A stretch of 34,656 nt of DNA from JANYGM01 sp043764015. GTDB taxonomy: Bacteria; Bacteroidota; Bacteroidia; Cytophagales; Thermonemataceae. The notes under the pieces are model-generated. The model was not told the DNA's origin. It was given only the letters and a program-made list of their open reading frames with translations, and did no database searches. Made by a program: the position numbers and the translations under genes. The stretch covers positions 1-34,656 of the forward strand of contig JAYUKY010000092.1 in NCBI GenBank assembly GCA_043764015.1. Reading direction: 5' to 3'. Positions 17,296-25,161 of this stretch are shown piece by piece; position 1 is the first letter of the stretch; every line of letters begins with the position of its first letter.

Positions 17296-17338
17296 TGCCA
17301 CAATTAAAGTTAGTATCATTTTTTTCAAAATCAGTTCT

Positions 17339-17998
17339 ATGTATTCTAAAAATCTCTCTGTAAAAGCATTATTTGTATGCTTGATTGTTCTTATGATGAT
17401 GAACGCTAATGCGTTTGCACAAAAGAAAATCTACGAAAATCCAAAAATGAAAACTATTGCATCTACACACAAAATAGTAGCAATTTTGCCTTTCAACGTA
17501 ACTATTAAAATGGCAAAATTGCCAAAAGGAACAACGCAAGAAGACATCGTCAAACAACAAAAAGCAGAAGCAATCAACATTCAGAACAGTGTTTATACAT
17601 ATCTTCTACGTAAATCAAAAAAATATACTGTTGGTTTTCAAGACGTTTCTAAGACGAACACCTTGCTTAAAAAAGCTGGTATTACAGACGAAAATATAGG
17701 TGAAAAAACTATGGATGAATTGGCAAAATTGCTAGAAGTTGATGCCGTTATTGGTGGCATTATCGTTACAGACAAACCTCTTTCTGAAGGTGCAGCGGTT
17801 GCGTCAGCATTTTTCCTTGGCGGTTTTGGCGGCAGAGCTAATGAGGCAAAAACAACAATGACAATCCATAATGGAACTGATGGAGAGCTTTTGTGGCGTT
17901 ATGACCGCACAGTAGGTGGTGGTTTGGGTAGCTCAACTGATGCTTTGGTAGAAGCTATGATGCGCCAAATTGCTCGTAATTTCCCTTACGACAAATAA
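17339..17998 (+). CDS. Exported protein of unknown function
   Basis: 219 aa from ATG 17339; the upstream ATG 17273 lies before the predicted transcript start and adds 22 residues ahead of a clean signal peptide (about 1-28, LFVCLIVLMMMNANAFAQ). The mature part has KIVAILPFNVTIKMAK, a helical stretch with QQKAEAINIQNSVYTYLLRK, an ITDENIGEKTMDELAKLLEVDAVIGGIIV segment and a Gly-rich AFFLGGFGGRA loop, ending LVEAMMRQIARNFPYDK. The pattern of VAILPF..., a helix, then LGVDAVI.G is seen in periplasmic CsgG/TolB-N-like proteins, so a similar fold is possible, but I cannot name the family. Monocistronic. Confidence 0.7.
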   Translation: MYSKNLSVKALFVCLIVLMMMNANAFAQKKIYENPKMKTIASTHKIVAILPFNVTIKMAKLPKGTTQEDIVKQQKAEAINIQNSVYTYLLRKSKKYTVGFQDVSKTNTLLKKAGITDENIGEKTMDELAKLLEVDAVIGGIIVTDKPLSEGAAVASAFFLGGFGGRANEAKTTMTIHNGTDGELLWRYDRTVGGGLGSSTDALVEAMMRQIARNFPYDK

Positions 17999-18008
17999 GC
18001 CTTTTCAA

Positions 18009-18091
18009 GATACGAAGTTTGAAGTACGAGGTACGAAAAATACAAATAAAAAACCCGTTTATAGTTCTTATAAGTGGGTTTTTTATTTGTA
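18009..18091 (+). terminator. Second copy of the heptad-plus-terminator module
   Basis: Heptads GATACGA, AGTTTGA, AGTACGA, GGTACGA (18009-18036), nearly identical to those at 17149, then a 23-bp stem (18041-18063 with 18069-18091) whose core TTATAGTTCTTATAA is shared with the first copy. It ends the transcript of the exported protein and can also serve dnaJ on the other strand. Confidence 0.8.
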
Positions 18092-18186
18092 TTCTTCTTT
18101 TTTCTTCTTTTTTCTTTTTTTTGTATTTCTTAGTGTTTACTTGTGCCTACTTTATGCACTTAGTGGCAAAAAGAAACTCAATAATC

Positions 18187-19323
18187 TTAATGAAAAAACT
18201 CTTTCATTTTATCAAAAAAGCCTTTTTCTTCTTTTCCAGGATTAGGGATAAAGTTTTTGGAATGTTGGAGTTTTTCTAGCATAGTTTTCTCTTCTGATGA
18301 AAGTTTTTGTGGTGTCCAAACATTGACATAAATCAATTGGTCGCCACGACTATAACTATTTATTTCCTTAATTCCTTTACCTTTCAAGCGCAAAATACGC
18401 CCACTTTGTGTTCCTGGCTCAATTTTTATTTTTACTGCACCATCAATAGTTGGTACTTCCACAGATGCGCCCAAAACCGCATCTGTAAAACTAATATAAA
18501 GGTCAAAGATAACATTTTGCCCTTCTCTTTTGAGTTTTTCATCTTCCTCTTCCTCAATGACTATCAACAAATCACCATATTCTCCACCACGAGTTGGATA
18601 ATTTCCTTTTCCTTGCATGGTGAGTTGCATACCGCCAATAACACCAGCAGGTATATTCAGGCTAATAACTTCTTCTTCTAATGTTTTTCCTTCACCGTTA
18701 CAAGGTACACATTTTTGGGTGATCATCTGACCAGAACCACTACAAGTTGGGCAAGCTGCAGCCGTAACCATTTGTCCCATCATTGTATTGACTGTCCTGC
18801 GGATTTGTCCAGTTCCGCTACAAGTAGTACAATTTTGAAGATGTGAGCCACTTTTTGCGCCATTTCCACCACAAGATTTGCAGGCAACGTGACGTTTTAC
18901 TTTGACTTTTTTCTCAACACCATCAGAAATTTCTTGTAAATTCAATTTAAGTTTGATGCGCAAATTTGAGCCTTTAACTCTCTGACGACCACGTGAGCCA
19001 CCAAAAGAATCTCCAAAACCGCTTCCAAAAATATCTCCAAATTGAGATAAAATATCTTCAAAGCCACCGCTAAAATCTTGTCCGCCACCGCCTGCGCCGC
19101 TCATACCAGCGTGTCCGTATTGGTCGTAGCGTTGTTTTTTGTTAGCATCACTAAGTACGCCATAAGCCTCTGCGGCTTCTTTAAATTTCTCTTCTGCTGC
19201 GTGGTCGCCAGGGTTTTTGTCTGGGTGATATTTGATAGCTGCTTTTTTGTAGGCTTTTTTTATTTCATCTGCTGACGCATTTTTTGAAACCTCCAAAATT
19301 TCGTAATAGTCTCTTTTTGCCAT
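18187..19323 (-). CDS. dnaJ: Chaperone DnaJ (type I Hsp40)
   Basis: 378 aa. J-domain 1-70 with the HPD triad at 33-35 (KYHPDKNP), a Gly/Phe-rich linker (73-112), four zinc CxxCxGxG repeats at C148, C165, C191 and C205 (CKSCGGNG, CTTCSGTG, CPTCSGSG, CVPCNGEG, all intact), and C-terminal substrate-binding barrels with GGMQLTMQGKGNYPTRGGEYGDLL. It delivers unfolded proteins to DnaK and stimulates its ATPase. It lies 147 bases downstream of grpE on the same strand, a usual grpE-dnaJ order; dnaK is not in the window. The spacer carries an unusual inverted heptad repeat. Confidence 0.95.
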   Translation of the reverse strand: MAKRDYYEILEVSKNASADEIKKAYKKAAIKYHPDKNPGDHAAEEKFKEAAEAYGVLSDANKKQRYDQYGHAGMSGAGGGGQDFSGGFEDILSQFGDIFGSGFGDSFGGSRGRQRVKGSNLRIKLKLNLQEISDGVEKKVKVKRHVACKSCGGNGAKSGSHLQNCTTCSGTGQIRRTVNTMMGQMVTAAACPTCSGSGQMITQKCVPCNGEGKTLEEEVISLNIPAGVIGGMQLTMQGKGNYPTRGGEYGDLLIVIEEEEDEKLKREGQNVIFDLYISFTDAVLGASVEVPTIDGAVKIKIEPGTQSGRILRLKGKGIKEINSYSRGDQLIYVNVWTPQKLSSEEKTMLEKLQHSKNFIPNPGKEEKGFFDKMKEFFH

Positions 19324-19332
19324 AATCTTTTT

Positions 19333-19421
19333 AATTGTGAATTGTGAATTGTGAATTGTAAATTAAAATACATTATTTAATGTATTTTAATTTACAACTT
19401 ACAACTCACAACTAATTTATT
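19333..19421 (-). repeat. Inverted heptad repeat between grpE and dnaJ
   Basis: Left arm 19333-19375 is built of AATTGTG units ending AATTAAAATACAT; right arm about 19378-19421 is its near reverse complement (ATGTATTTTAATTTAC, AACTTAC, AACTCAC, AACTAAT). Together they form a stem of around 40 bp with a tiny loop, ending 9 bases before the dnaJ start codon in the mRNA. It may reduce or uncouple dnaJ translation, or block read-through. Confidence 0.75.
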
Positions 19422-19436
19422 TATTCACTTACAAAT

Positions 19437-19471
19437 TTCGTACTTCGTACCTCCAACTTCGTACCTCCAAC
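19437..19471 (-). repeat. Heptad element flush with the grpE stop
   Basis: Plus-strand units TTCGTAC, TTCGTAC, CTCCAAC, TTCGTAC, CTCCAAC, of the TACGAAG subfamily also seen at 17149 and 18009. Its edge coincides with the end of the grpE stop codon. Confidence 0.7.
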
Positions 19472-20151
19472 TATTGTCCTATAACTACTTTTGCAAACCT
19501 GACAACTTTCTCGCCAAGTGTGTAGCCTTTTTCTACTGTATCTACAATTTTACCTTTCATATCTTCTGTTGGCGCTGGTATTTGCGTAATTGCCTCGTGT
19601 TTTTCAACATCAAAGACTTCACCATTAGAATGAATTGGCATCAATCCTTGACGTTCCAAAGATTTCAAAAACTTACCATACACTAATGTAATGCCATTTT
19701 TGACAGATTCAATGCTTGTTTCTGGTGCGTCCATAGATTTTGCAGCACGTTCAAAATCATCTAAGACTGGTAAAAGTTCCAAGATAAGTTTGGCGTTTGC
19801 TTGCTCCAAAAACTCTAGTTTTTCTTTGGCAGTTCTACGTCTAAAATTCTCAAAATCAGCTAACAAACGTAGATATTTATCTTTTTGGTCTGCAAGTTCT
19901 TGCAATATTTTATTAGAAATGCCTTCAGGTGTATGTTCAGCAGCTATTTCTTCTGTGGTAACATTGTCAGTAATGCCATTACTTGCTTCAAAGTTCTTAG
20001 TATCATTCTGATTATCAGCTTCGTCTGTCACGTTTGGCACTTCTTCCGTTTCTAAAGATTCTATATTTTCTGTAGAATTTTCTGTAGAAATATTATCAGA
20101 TTTTTCCGTAGGAATATCTGTTTTTGGCGTTTGGTCTGTATTTTCGTTCAT
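19471..20151 (-). CDS. grpE: Nucleotide exchange factor GrpE
   Basis: 226 aa from ATG 20151 (MNENTDQTPK); the longer frame to TTG 20235 adds 28 non-conserved residues and is unlikely. A long acidic, Thr/Asn/Glu-rich disordered N-terminus (1-85) precedes the GrpE coiled coil LADQKDKYLRLLADFENFRRRTAKEKLEFLEQANAKLILELLPVLDDFERA (about 95-145) and the beta domain with the signature VEKHEAITQIPA...GKIVDTVEKGYTLGEKVVRFAKVVIGQ. It releases ADP from DnaK. The acidic head is longer than in E. coli. First gene of the grpE-dnaJ unit. Confidence 0.94.
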   Translation of the reverse strand: MNENTDQTPKTDIPTEKSDNISTENSTENIESLETEEVPNVTDEADNQNDTKNFEASNGITDNVTTEEIAAEHTPEGISNKILQELADQKDKYLRLLADFENFRRRTAKEKLEFLEQANAKLILELLPVLDDFERAAKSMDAPETSIESVKNGITLVYGKFLKSLERQGLMPIHSNGEVFDVEKHEAITQIPAPTEDMKGKIVDTVEKGYTLGEKVVRFAKVVIGQ

Positions 20152-20393
20152 AAAAAATAGGTTTTTAAGACTTTGGATAAATGTGCGCAATTGCTTAGTA
20201 ATTTTATAAAACCTATAACACAATTTTTTTGCCAAAAGTTATTTATCTTCTAAAAACTGCCATATTGACAGGTAAAATATCTGACTTATTCTTATGTTAT
20301 TTGAGAATATTTTAATTTTTAGCATCATTTTTGCTGATTTTTGGATAATAATTTTTACTAAATCTTATCTTTTCCACCAAAAACAACTTTTTT

Positions 20394-20906
20394 ATGTACA
20401 GATTTCTCCTAAAAAACACTTTTAAAACACTCCTAATGAGTCTTTTCCTATTTTCCTTAATAAGTTGCGGAAAACCTTGTGAGCCAACTGAAGAACCAAA
20501 ACTTAATACAGGATTTTATGGTAAAATCCCTTTCAAATTCAAGAAAATTTATGCCGTAGGCACTCCAAAGATTACTTTTGAGGCTATTCCTGCAAGAGAG
20601 ATAAATTTTGATGATTTTCAACTACGTAAAGAATTGTTGCTACCTATAAATTTAAATGCAAAAACAACGCAATATATTTTTGAGAGTGAAACACAAACAG
20701 ATAGTATCACCATAGCTTACGACCTCCAAACCAACTATACTCCAAAATGCGGTTTAACTTTCATTCTCACAAATATGCGCCTTGTCCCAGAGCAAAGCAG
20801 CTTTAAAGATGTGGAGGTAAATTATTATCCACCATATACTGGAACTGTTGCAGGTTTTTTCCCTACTTCTGGCGAGGCACGTTTTGAGATGCGAATAAGG
20901 TACTAA
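20394..20906 (+). CDS. DUF6452-type lipoprotein
   Basis: 170 aa with a lipoprotein signal: basic start, hydrophobic LLMSLFLFSLIS and lipobox cysteine C25. The mature part opens with CEPTEEPKLNTGFYGK and is beta-rich, with KPSITFEAIP-like and LLLPINLNAKTTQYIFES segments and a second cysteine pair (C29, then KCGLTF). This pattern, and a DUF6048-like gene 51 bases downstream, matches the Bacteroidota DUF6452-DUF6048 neighbour pair. Function unknown; likely anchored in the periplasm or outer membrane. Confidence 0.65.
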   Translation: MYRFLLKNTFKTLLMSLFLFSLISCGKPCEPTEEPKLNTGFYGKIPFKFKKIYAVGTPKITFEAIPAREINFDDFQLRKELLLPINLNAKTTQYIFESETQTDSITIAYDLQTNYTPKCGLTFILTNMRLVPEQSSFKDVEVNYYPPYTGTVAGFFPTSGEARFEMRIRY

Positions 20907-20957
20907 AACAACTTTTTCAAATTAAAAAATATATCAAAAATACCAAAATAAAATAAA

Positions 20958-21637
20958 ATGAACCAAATTATACTTCTTATAATAGTCTTTTTAGGGCTAT
21001 TTGTTGCTCCTAAACACGCAAAGGCACAAGATACTGTTAGGAAAACTACACAAAAAAGTGGAAGGCTTGAACCCAAACAACTGCTAGTAGGTATAGATGT
21101 AGGTGTACTTGCTGTTGCTAAACTACGAGCTGTGCCGCTTACATTCCGTTATGGCATTTCTAATAAAGCAATTGGTGTTCTTTCCGTCGGATATACAGAT
21201 TTTCGTGCTGACTCCGCAGGGAAAAGAGGTTCTAATTATAAAAGTATGGGGGCGCATACATAAACATTGGTGCTGATTATGTTTTAACAAATAAGAAGGA
21301 TTATAAAGGTATTTGGTGCGCTGGTGCAAGCCTTGTTTTTAGTAAGACAACAGAATCATTGAATTATACTTTTAAAGGCAATTCTTTTGATGATTATGTA
21401 GGAAAAATAAACAGAGATATGAATGTTATTGGCTTAGAAATGCGGATTGGCTATTTATACCCTTTTTCACGAAAAATATACCTTCACACAGGTTTTAGGT
21501 GTGTTTTTGCTGATAGCAATGCAGATAATTTTAGAGAATTACCTATAAGATATGTACCAGGAATAGGCTCTAATATCTTAATGAGCCAAAATATTATTCC
21601 TGCTTTTGAGTTAAAACTTTATTACAAACTTTTTTAG
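20958..21637 (+). pseudogene. Frameshifted DUF6048-like outer-membrane protein gene
   Basis: The first part (20958-21263) encodes a signal peptide (ILLIIVFLGLFVAPKHAKAQ) and GIDVGVLAVAKLRAVPLTFRYGISNKAIGVLSVGYTDF. The frame breaks at a run of five G (21248-21252). One extra G would restore MGGAYINIGADYVLTNKKDYKGIWCAGASLVFSKT and lead through NVIGLEMRIGYLYPFSRKIYLHTGFR to ELKLYYKLF at 21637, about 226 aa in all. Alternating beta-strands and the C-terminal aromatic residue suggest a small beta-barrel. The break could be a sequencing error, slippage-based switching or decay; the rest looks intact. It follows the DUF6452 lipoprotein gene, as in other Bacteroidota. Confidence 0.65.
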
Positions 21638-22000
21638 ATAAAAAAAGTTACAAGTATATCCAACATTTAATAGCCGTAAATTTCGTTTATGACTATCATT
21701 TTTTGAAATAGCTAGAAAATACAAAACAAATTCCTGTTTTGAGAAAATTTAAGCATTTAATTTTCGTTATAACCTGATAATTATCAAAATATCTCTTGAA
21801 AACTTTTATTTATCTTTTGAAATATCTGTAATACTTGTACGTGAAACTTGCACCTTTTCAAAATTACTAATTTTGAGTTAAAAGAAGCTCACGCCCTCAT
21901 CAAAGGCAGAAATAATGTCTAAAATCTTGCTTTTAGACAAAGAAAACAAAATCCAAGCCCCCACTATTTTGAGCCAATTATTGTAAAAATTGGTATGAAT
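21638..22000. other. Gene-free spacer
   Basis: A 363-bp AT-rich stretch between converging genes. Short open segments around 21870-22000 (for example LKEAHALIKGRNNV then a stop) are too broken to call. No promoter or repeat stands out. Confidence 0.5.
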
Positions 22001-22034
22001 AAAAAGCCTTTCCAAGTATTTGGAAGGGCTTTTT
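22001..22034. terminator. Bidirectional terminator
   Basis: A 15-bp stem AAAAAGCCTTTCCAA / TTGGAAGGGCTTTTT with a 4-nt loop and one G-T pair, with A5 and T5 flanks. It sits 2 bases beyond the end of the minus-strand gene. Confidence 0.85.
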
Positions 22035-22036
22035 GC

Positions 22037-23650
22037 CTATTCTCTTTTCTTTTTGGGTAGCGTAAATACCATTTTTTTGAGATGAAAATATTTTTCAGAA
22101 GAAAAAAGGTCGTTAGGGTTTTTCAAGCTAATACCATACAAAACAAAATAATCATCATACCAACTTGTGATACTGGCATCATCAATGTCAATACGTGCTT
22201 TTTTTTCTTCTTTTTCTGACTGATATGCTTCTTTATTAGGATTTCTATAATACTCTTTCTTGGACGAAAAAATACTATCATTGCCTTTAAAAGAACTTAT
22301 TTTGTACTGGTCTGTATTTAATTGAAAAAAAACATCTTTTGTCTTGCCTATGTGAGGCGTAACGAGGCGTTGCAGTTCTGGTACTTGCATATCATCTAAG
22401 GGAAGAATATTGTCTGCCACAATCTTGCCATTTTGGTCAAATTCTACCATAAAAGCGTGACTATAAGTGAAACTAGGGCGCATATTATTATTATACGGCG
22501 ACATAGCAGAATATGGGTTATAAAACTGTCCAAAACCATAAGGGCGAAACCCACCATACATATTGGCATTGTTATAATAATTATTATTCATATTATTTTG
22601 TGTATTGGTTTCATAGGCTTCCCCCACTACGACAATATTTTCCCCTTTTTTGATAAGGTCATGCAAGATAATACTATAACGGTAGGCAACATCTTTGCCT
22701 TTGGCACGTTGTTTTTCTATGCGTTTGTAGGTGCGTTTTTGCTGTCCTTTTGGCATATATTTAAAGAAATTTTGCAAATCACTAAAAGAAATATATTTGA
22801 TATATTCTTGTTGATTATCTGGGCTGACACGTACAAAAGCAAGTCCGTTGGCGTATTCTTTGCAATTTTCTCCATAAGTTGCCACTAAAAACTGCTTGTC
22901 TTTGATGGCAATATGTTTGGCAAAAATGAGTGTTTGGTTATCTCGTGTTTTTACATCAAGATTTTCAATAAGTTTGCCATCACTTTGGAAAGATTTGATA
23001 ACTATATCACATTCAGAGCGTCTTTCTGTTTTTTTGGCAACAATATAACCTTTGACATTGTCATAATCTATGCTTAAATCTCTTATTTTGAGGTTTTTTT
23101 TGAAAACATCTGGCACAATTTTTATTTTATTATCAAAAAAACTGAAATCCAAAACGGTCAGTTCTCTGCTGACTTCCCCCACAATAAAAGCATTTTTACC
23201 AAAAACCTGCATTTCTGCAAAATCAATGCTTACAGGTGATTCTGCTTGCTTAAAGTCAAGTTCGCCACTCTCAAAATCAACCTGTAAAATGGCTACTATT
23301 CTTTTTGGAGATTGATAAAATAAAAAATATGCCTTGTCTTCTGAAAGTTCTTTTGTATTGATTTTATAGGTAAAACGGTTGTCTAAAACGTATTCTTTTA
23401 TCCAGACGGGGTTTAAATTTTTATCATATTTACGAAAAATATATTTCCTTGTACTGCTTTCTCCTTTTTCAGATAAAAACAATAAAATGCCTTTTTCTGC
23501 AAAAGAAAGTGCCTCAAAACTCATATCTTTCCGTTTTTCAATAGGAAACTCTACTTTTGCTTCTTCAGAAAATTGTGCAAAAATATTATTAGAAATACTT
23601 AATGATAAAAAGAAAAAAAGAAAAAAAGGTTTTTTTTGATAAAATTGCAT
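22037..23650 (-). CDS. Large exported protein, unknown
   Basis: 537 aa. Signal peptide 1-26 (LFFFLSLSISNNIFAQ). The mature part has many short beta-strand units such as KGILLFLSEKGE, KYIFRKYDKNLNPVWIKEY, KNAFIVGEV, KQFLVATYGEN and ENIVVVGEAYE, resembling WD/propeller-like beta blades that record values along a path. A 44-residue insert rich in Asn, Tyr, Gly and Pro (about 349-392, NNMNNNYYNNANMYGG) interrupts it. No enzyme motif and no T9SS tail seen; the C-terminus is basic (LPKKKRE). Probably periplasmic or surface-associated. Family not recognised. Confidence 0.7.
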   Translation of the reverse strand: MQFYQKKPFFLFFFLSLSISNNIFAQFSEEAKVEFPIEKRKDMSFEALSFAEKGILLFLSEKGESSTRKYIFRKYDKNLNPVWIKEYVLDNRFTYKINTKELSEDKAYFLFYQSPKRIVAILQVDFESGELDFKQAESPVSIDFAEMQVFGKNAFIVGEVSRELTVLDFSFFDNKIKIVPDVFKKNLKIRDLSIDYDNVKGYIVAKKTERRSECDIVIKSFQSDGKLIENLDVKTRDNQTLIFAKHIAIKDKQFLVATYGENCKEYANGLAFVRVSPDNQQEYIKYISFSDLQNFFKYMPKGQQKRTYKRIEKQRAKGKDVAYRYSIILHDLIKKGENIVVVGEAYETNTQNNMNNNYYNNANMYGGFRPYGFGQFYNPYSAMSPYNNNMRPSFTYSHAFMVEFDQNGKIVADNILPLDDMQVPELQRLVTPHIGKTKDVFFQLNTDQYKISSFKGNDSIFSSKKEYYRNPNKEAYQSEKEEKKARIDIDDASITSWYDDYFVLYGISLKNPNDLFSSEKYFHLKKMVFTLPKKKRE

Positions 23651-23726
23651 AATAAAAAAAGTATTAAAAAATGAGATTGATGAAGCTACAACAGTTTTTT
23701 GGTGTTAGAAGTTTTTGGTAAGATAG

Positions 23727-23734
23727 CAAATTTA
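23727..23734 (-). promoter_or_regulatory. Possible -7 box of the large exported protein gene
   Basis: Minus-strand TAAATTTG (plus CAAATTTA), 77 bases before the ATG at 23650. No -33 at proper spacing. Confidence 0.35.
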
Positions 23735-23782
23735 TTACCAAAAACAATTTTTAGGTTATTTTTCAAGAAATTTCATTTTTTT

Positions 23783-23813
23783 TTTGATAAAATAAAAAAA
23801 AGCATTATATTTG
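23783..23813 (+). promoter_or_regulatory. Strong promoter of the Lys/Ala-rich peptide gene
   Basis: TTTG (23783-23786), a 19-bp spacer, TATATTTG (23806-23813). The predicted start is near 23820, leader about 40 nt. Confidence 0.7.
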
Positions 23814-23858
23814 ATTCTTGAAGTCTGTAATCAATTCTAATTTTAAAATATTATCAAT

Positions 23859-24119
23859 ATGAAAAAGTTTTTGTTTGCTATAGCACTTGTAGCATTTATA
23901 GGCAGTACTCCTGCGGTTTCTTACGCCCTTTCTAACGACATCTCTATTGTAAAATTAGCATTTGCTAATGATGATGACAAAAAGAAAAAAGCAGCGGCAG
24001 AAAAAGCGGCTAAAAAAGTAGCTTTAGCAGAAGCTAAGGCAAAAGCCAAAGCAGAAAAAGCTTCTTGCAACAAAGGTGAGAAAAAAACAGGCTGTTGCTC
24101 ACAAAAAGCAGCACAATAA
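23859..24119 (+). CDS. Small exported Lys/Ala-rich protein
   Basis: 86 aa. Signal peptide 1-24 (FLFAIALVAFIGSTPAVSYA). The mature part begins LSNDISIVKLAFANDDD and continues with a KKKKAAAEKAAKKVALAEAKAKAKAEKA helix, then three cysteines (C73, C82, C83) in ASCNKGEKKTGCCSQKAAQ. The alternating Ala/Lys helix and cysteine tail suggest a cationic envelope or metal-binding peptide, but no family is known to me. Its strong promoter and terminator suggest it is well expressed on its own. Confidence 0.65.
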   Translation: MKKFLFAIALVAFIGSTPAVSYALSNDISIVKLAFANDDDKKKKAAAEKAAKKVALAEAKAKAKAEKASCNKGEKKTGCCSQKAAQ

Positions 24120-24147
24120 TTGGCATAAGTGCTAATTTGGATTATTT

Positions 24148-24180
24148 AAAGAAGACTTCGCTTAAAGTGAAGTCTTCTTT
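24148..24180 (+). terminator. Terminator after the Lys/Ala-rich gene
   Basis: A perfect 12-bp stem AAAGAAGACTTC / GAAGTCTTCTTT with a 9-nt loop, ending TTTT. Confidence 0.85.
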
Positions 24181-24232
24181 TGTTTTTAGAGCAAAATTTG
24201 AAAAAAAATATACATTTTTTGAAAAAAACACC

Positions 24233-24240
24233 TACATTTG
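24233..24240 (+). promoter_or_regulatory. -7 box of the YtxH gene
   Basis: TACATTTG (TAnnTTTG), about 65 bases before the ATG at 24305. No -33 at the standard spacing. Confidence 0.45.
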
Positions 24241-24304
24241 CAATGAAACAATTTTACTGAAAAATTACAAGAAAATAAAAAAGAATAATCAATATTAACC
24301 CACA

Positions 24305-24625
24305 ATGCAACCTATAATGGAAGAGAATAAATCACCTAAAAAAGACCATTTTATTTTAGGACTTTTAATTGGAGCTGCCGCAGGAGCAGTAGTAGGCTTA
24401 TTATATGCGCCTCGTGAGGGTAAAGAAATGCGCCGCCGCCTTAGTTTTCAACTTTCAAAAGTAAGAGAAAAGCTAACTAATTATTTAACTAGTATCAAAA
24501 ATGGTGCTGATACACATATTAGTATTGCTAAAACAAAAGGAGAGCAAGTTGTCAATGAATCAAAAGAAAAAGCAGAAAAGCTACTGAATGAAGTAGAAGC
24601 CCTAATGGGACAACTCAAAAAGTAA
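24305..24625 (+). CDS. YtxH domain-containing protein
   Basis: 106 aa. A hydrophobic Gly/Ala-rich helix near the N-terminus (FILGLLIGAAAGAVVGLLYAP, 16-36) followed directly by REGKEMRRRL is the YtxH signature. The rest is a long amphipathic helix (about 45-106) rich in Lys and Glu. Such proteins are membrane-tethered, linked to stress responses in some bacteria, and of unknown mechanism. ATG 24317 (MEENKSPK) is an equally possible start. Next to the peroxiredoxin gene on the same strand, 74 bases apart. Confidence 0.85.
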   Translation: MQPIMEENKSPKKDHFILGLLIGAAAGAVVGLLYAPREGKEMRRRLSFQLSKVREKLTNYLTSIKNGADTHISIAKTKGEQVVNESKEKAEKLLNEVEALMGQLKK

Positions 24626-24661
24626 TTTTTAATTAGAAATATTTGGTGCCAAACTGTATTT

Positions 24662-24696
24662 ACTTCACACCTCAAACTTCACACCTCAAACCTCAA
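24662..24696 (+). repeat. Heptad element before the peroxiredoxin gene
   Basis: Units ACTTCAC, ACCTCAA, ACTTCAC, ACCTCAA, ACCTCAA, ending 3 bases before ATG 24700. It is in the upstream orientation (complement of the GAAGT type) and occupies the ribosome-binding region. Confidence 0.7.
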
Positions 24697-24699
24697 AAA

Positions 24700-25161
24700 A
24701 TGGCTTTATCTATCAACCAGTTAGCACCAGATTTTACGCTTGCCTCTACGAGTGGCGAGGAAATTACACTTAGCAAAGATTTACTCGGAAAACCTTGCAT
24801 TTTGTACTTTTATCCTAAAGATTTTACGTCAGTTTGCACCAAAGAAGCCTGCGAGTTTCGTGACCAATTTGCGGTTTTTAGAGATGTAGGCGTTGATATT
24901 TTTGGCGTTAGTCGTGATGATATACCAACACACCTTAGGTTCAAAGAAGAAAATAAACTTCCATTTGAACTGCTTTCTGATGAAACAGGCAAAGTTTGCG
25001 CTGATTATGACGCACTTGTGCCTATTTTGCGTATTCCAAAACGAGTTACTTATTTGCTCAATAAAGACCATAAAATTGCCGCTGTTTTGCAGGATTTTCT
25101 TGGCGCAGAAGTGCATATCAAGGAAATGATGGACAAAATCAAAACAAAATCTTATCTTTAA
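24700..25161 (+). CDS. bcp: Peroxiredoxin, Bcp/PrxQ type
   Basis: 153 aa from ATG 24700; the longer frame from GTG 24643 runs through the heptad repeat and is rejected. AhpC/TSA fold: LAPDFTL (8-14), LYFYPKDFTSVCTKEACEFRD with peroxidatic Cys46 and, five residues on, Cys51, the resolving Cys of the alpha-helix 2 type; Thr43 and Arg117 complete the peroxide site. It reduces hydroperoxides with thioredoxin in the cytoplasm. Flanked on both sides by heptad elements of opposite orientation. Confidence 0.92.
   Translation: MALSINQLAPDFTLASTSGEEITLSKDLLGKPCILYFYPKDFTSVCTKEACEFRDQFAVFRDVGVDIFGVSRDDIPTHLRFKEENKLPFELLSDETGKVCADYDALVPILRIPKRVTYLLNKDHKIAAVLQDFLGAEVHIKEMMDKIKTKSYL

Noticed and set aside
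17273..17338. Upstream ATG of the exported protein after ctpA
   Set aside because: The promoter at 17264-17295 places the transcript start after it, and a clean signal peptide starts at 17339.
20152..20235. 28-residue extension of GrpE from TTG 20235
   Set aside because: Basic, hydrophobic sequence unlike GrpE; a normal ATG is present at 20151.
21870..22000. Possible decayed coding remnant in the spacer
   Set aside because: Only short, stop-interrupted segments without a recognisable motif.
22433..22888. 151-aa plus-strand ORF
   Set aside because: It is antisense to the large exported protein gene, and its composition reflects the opposite strand.
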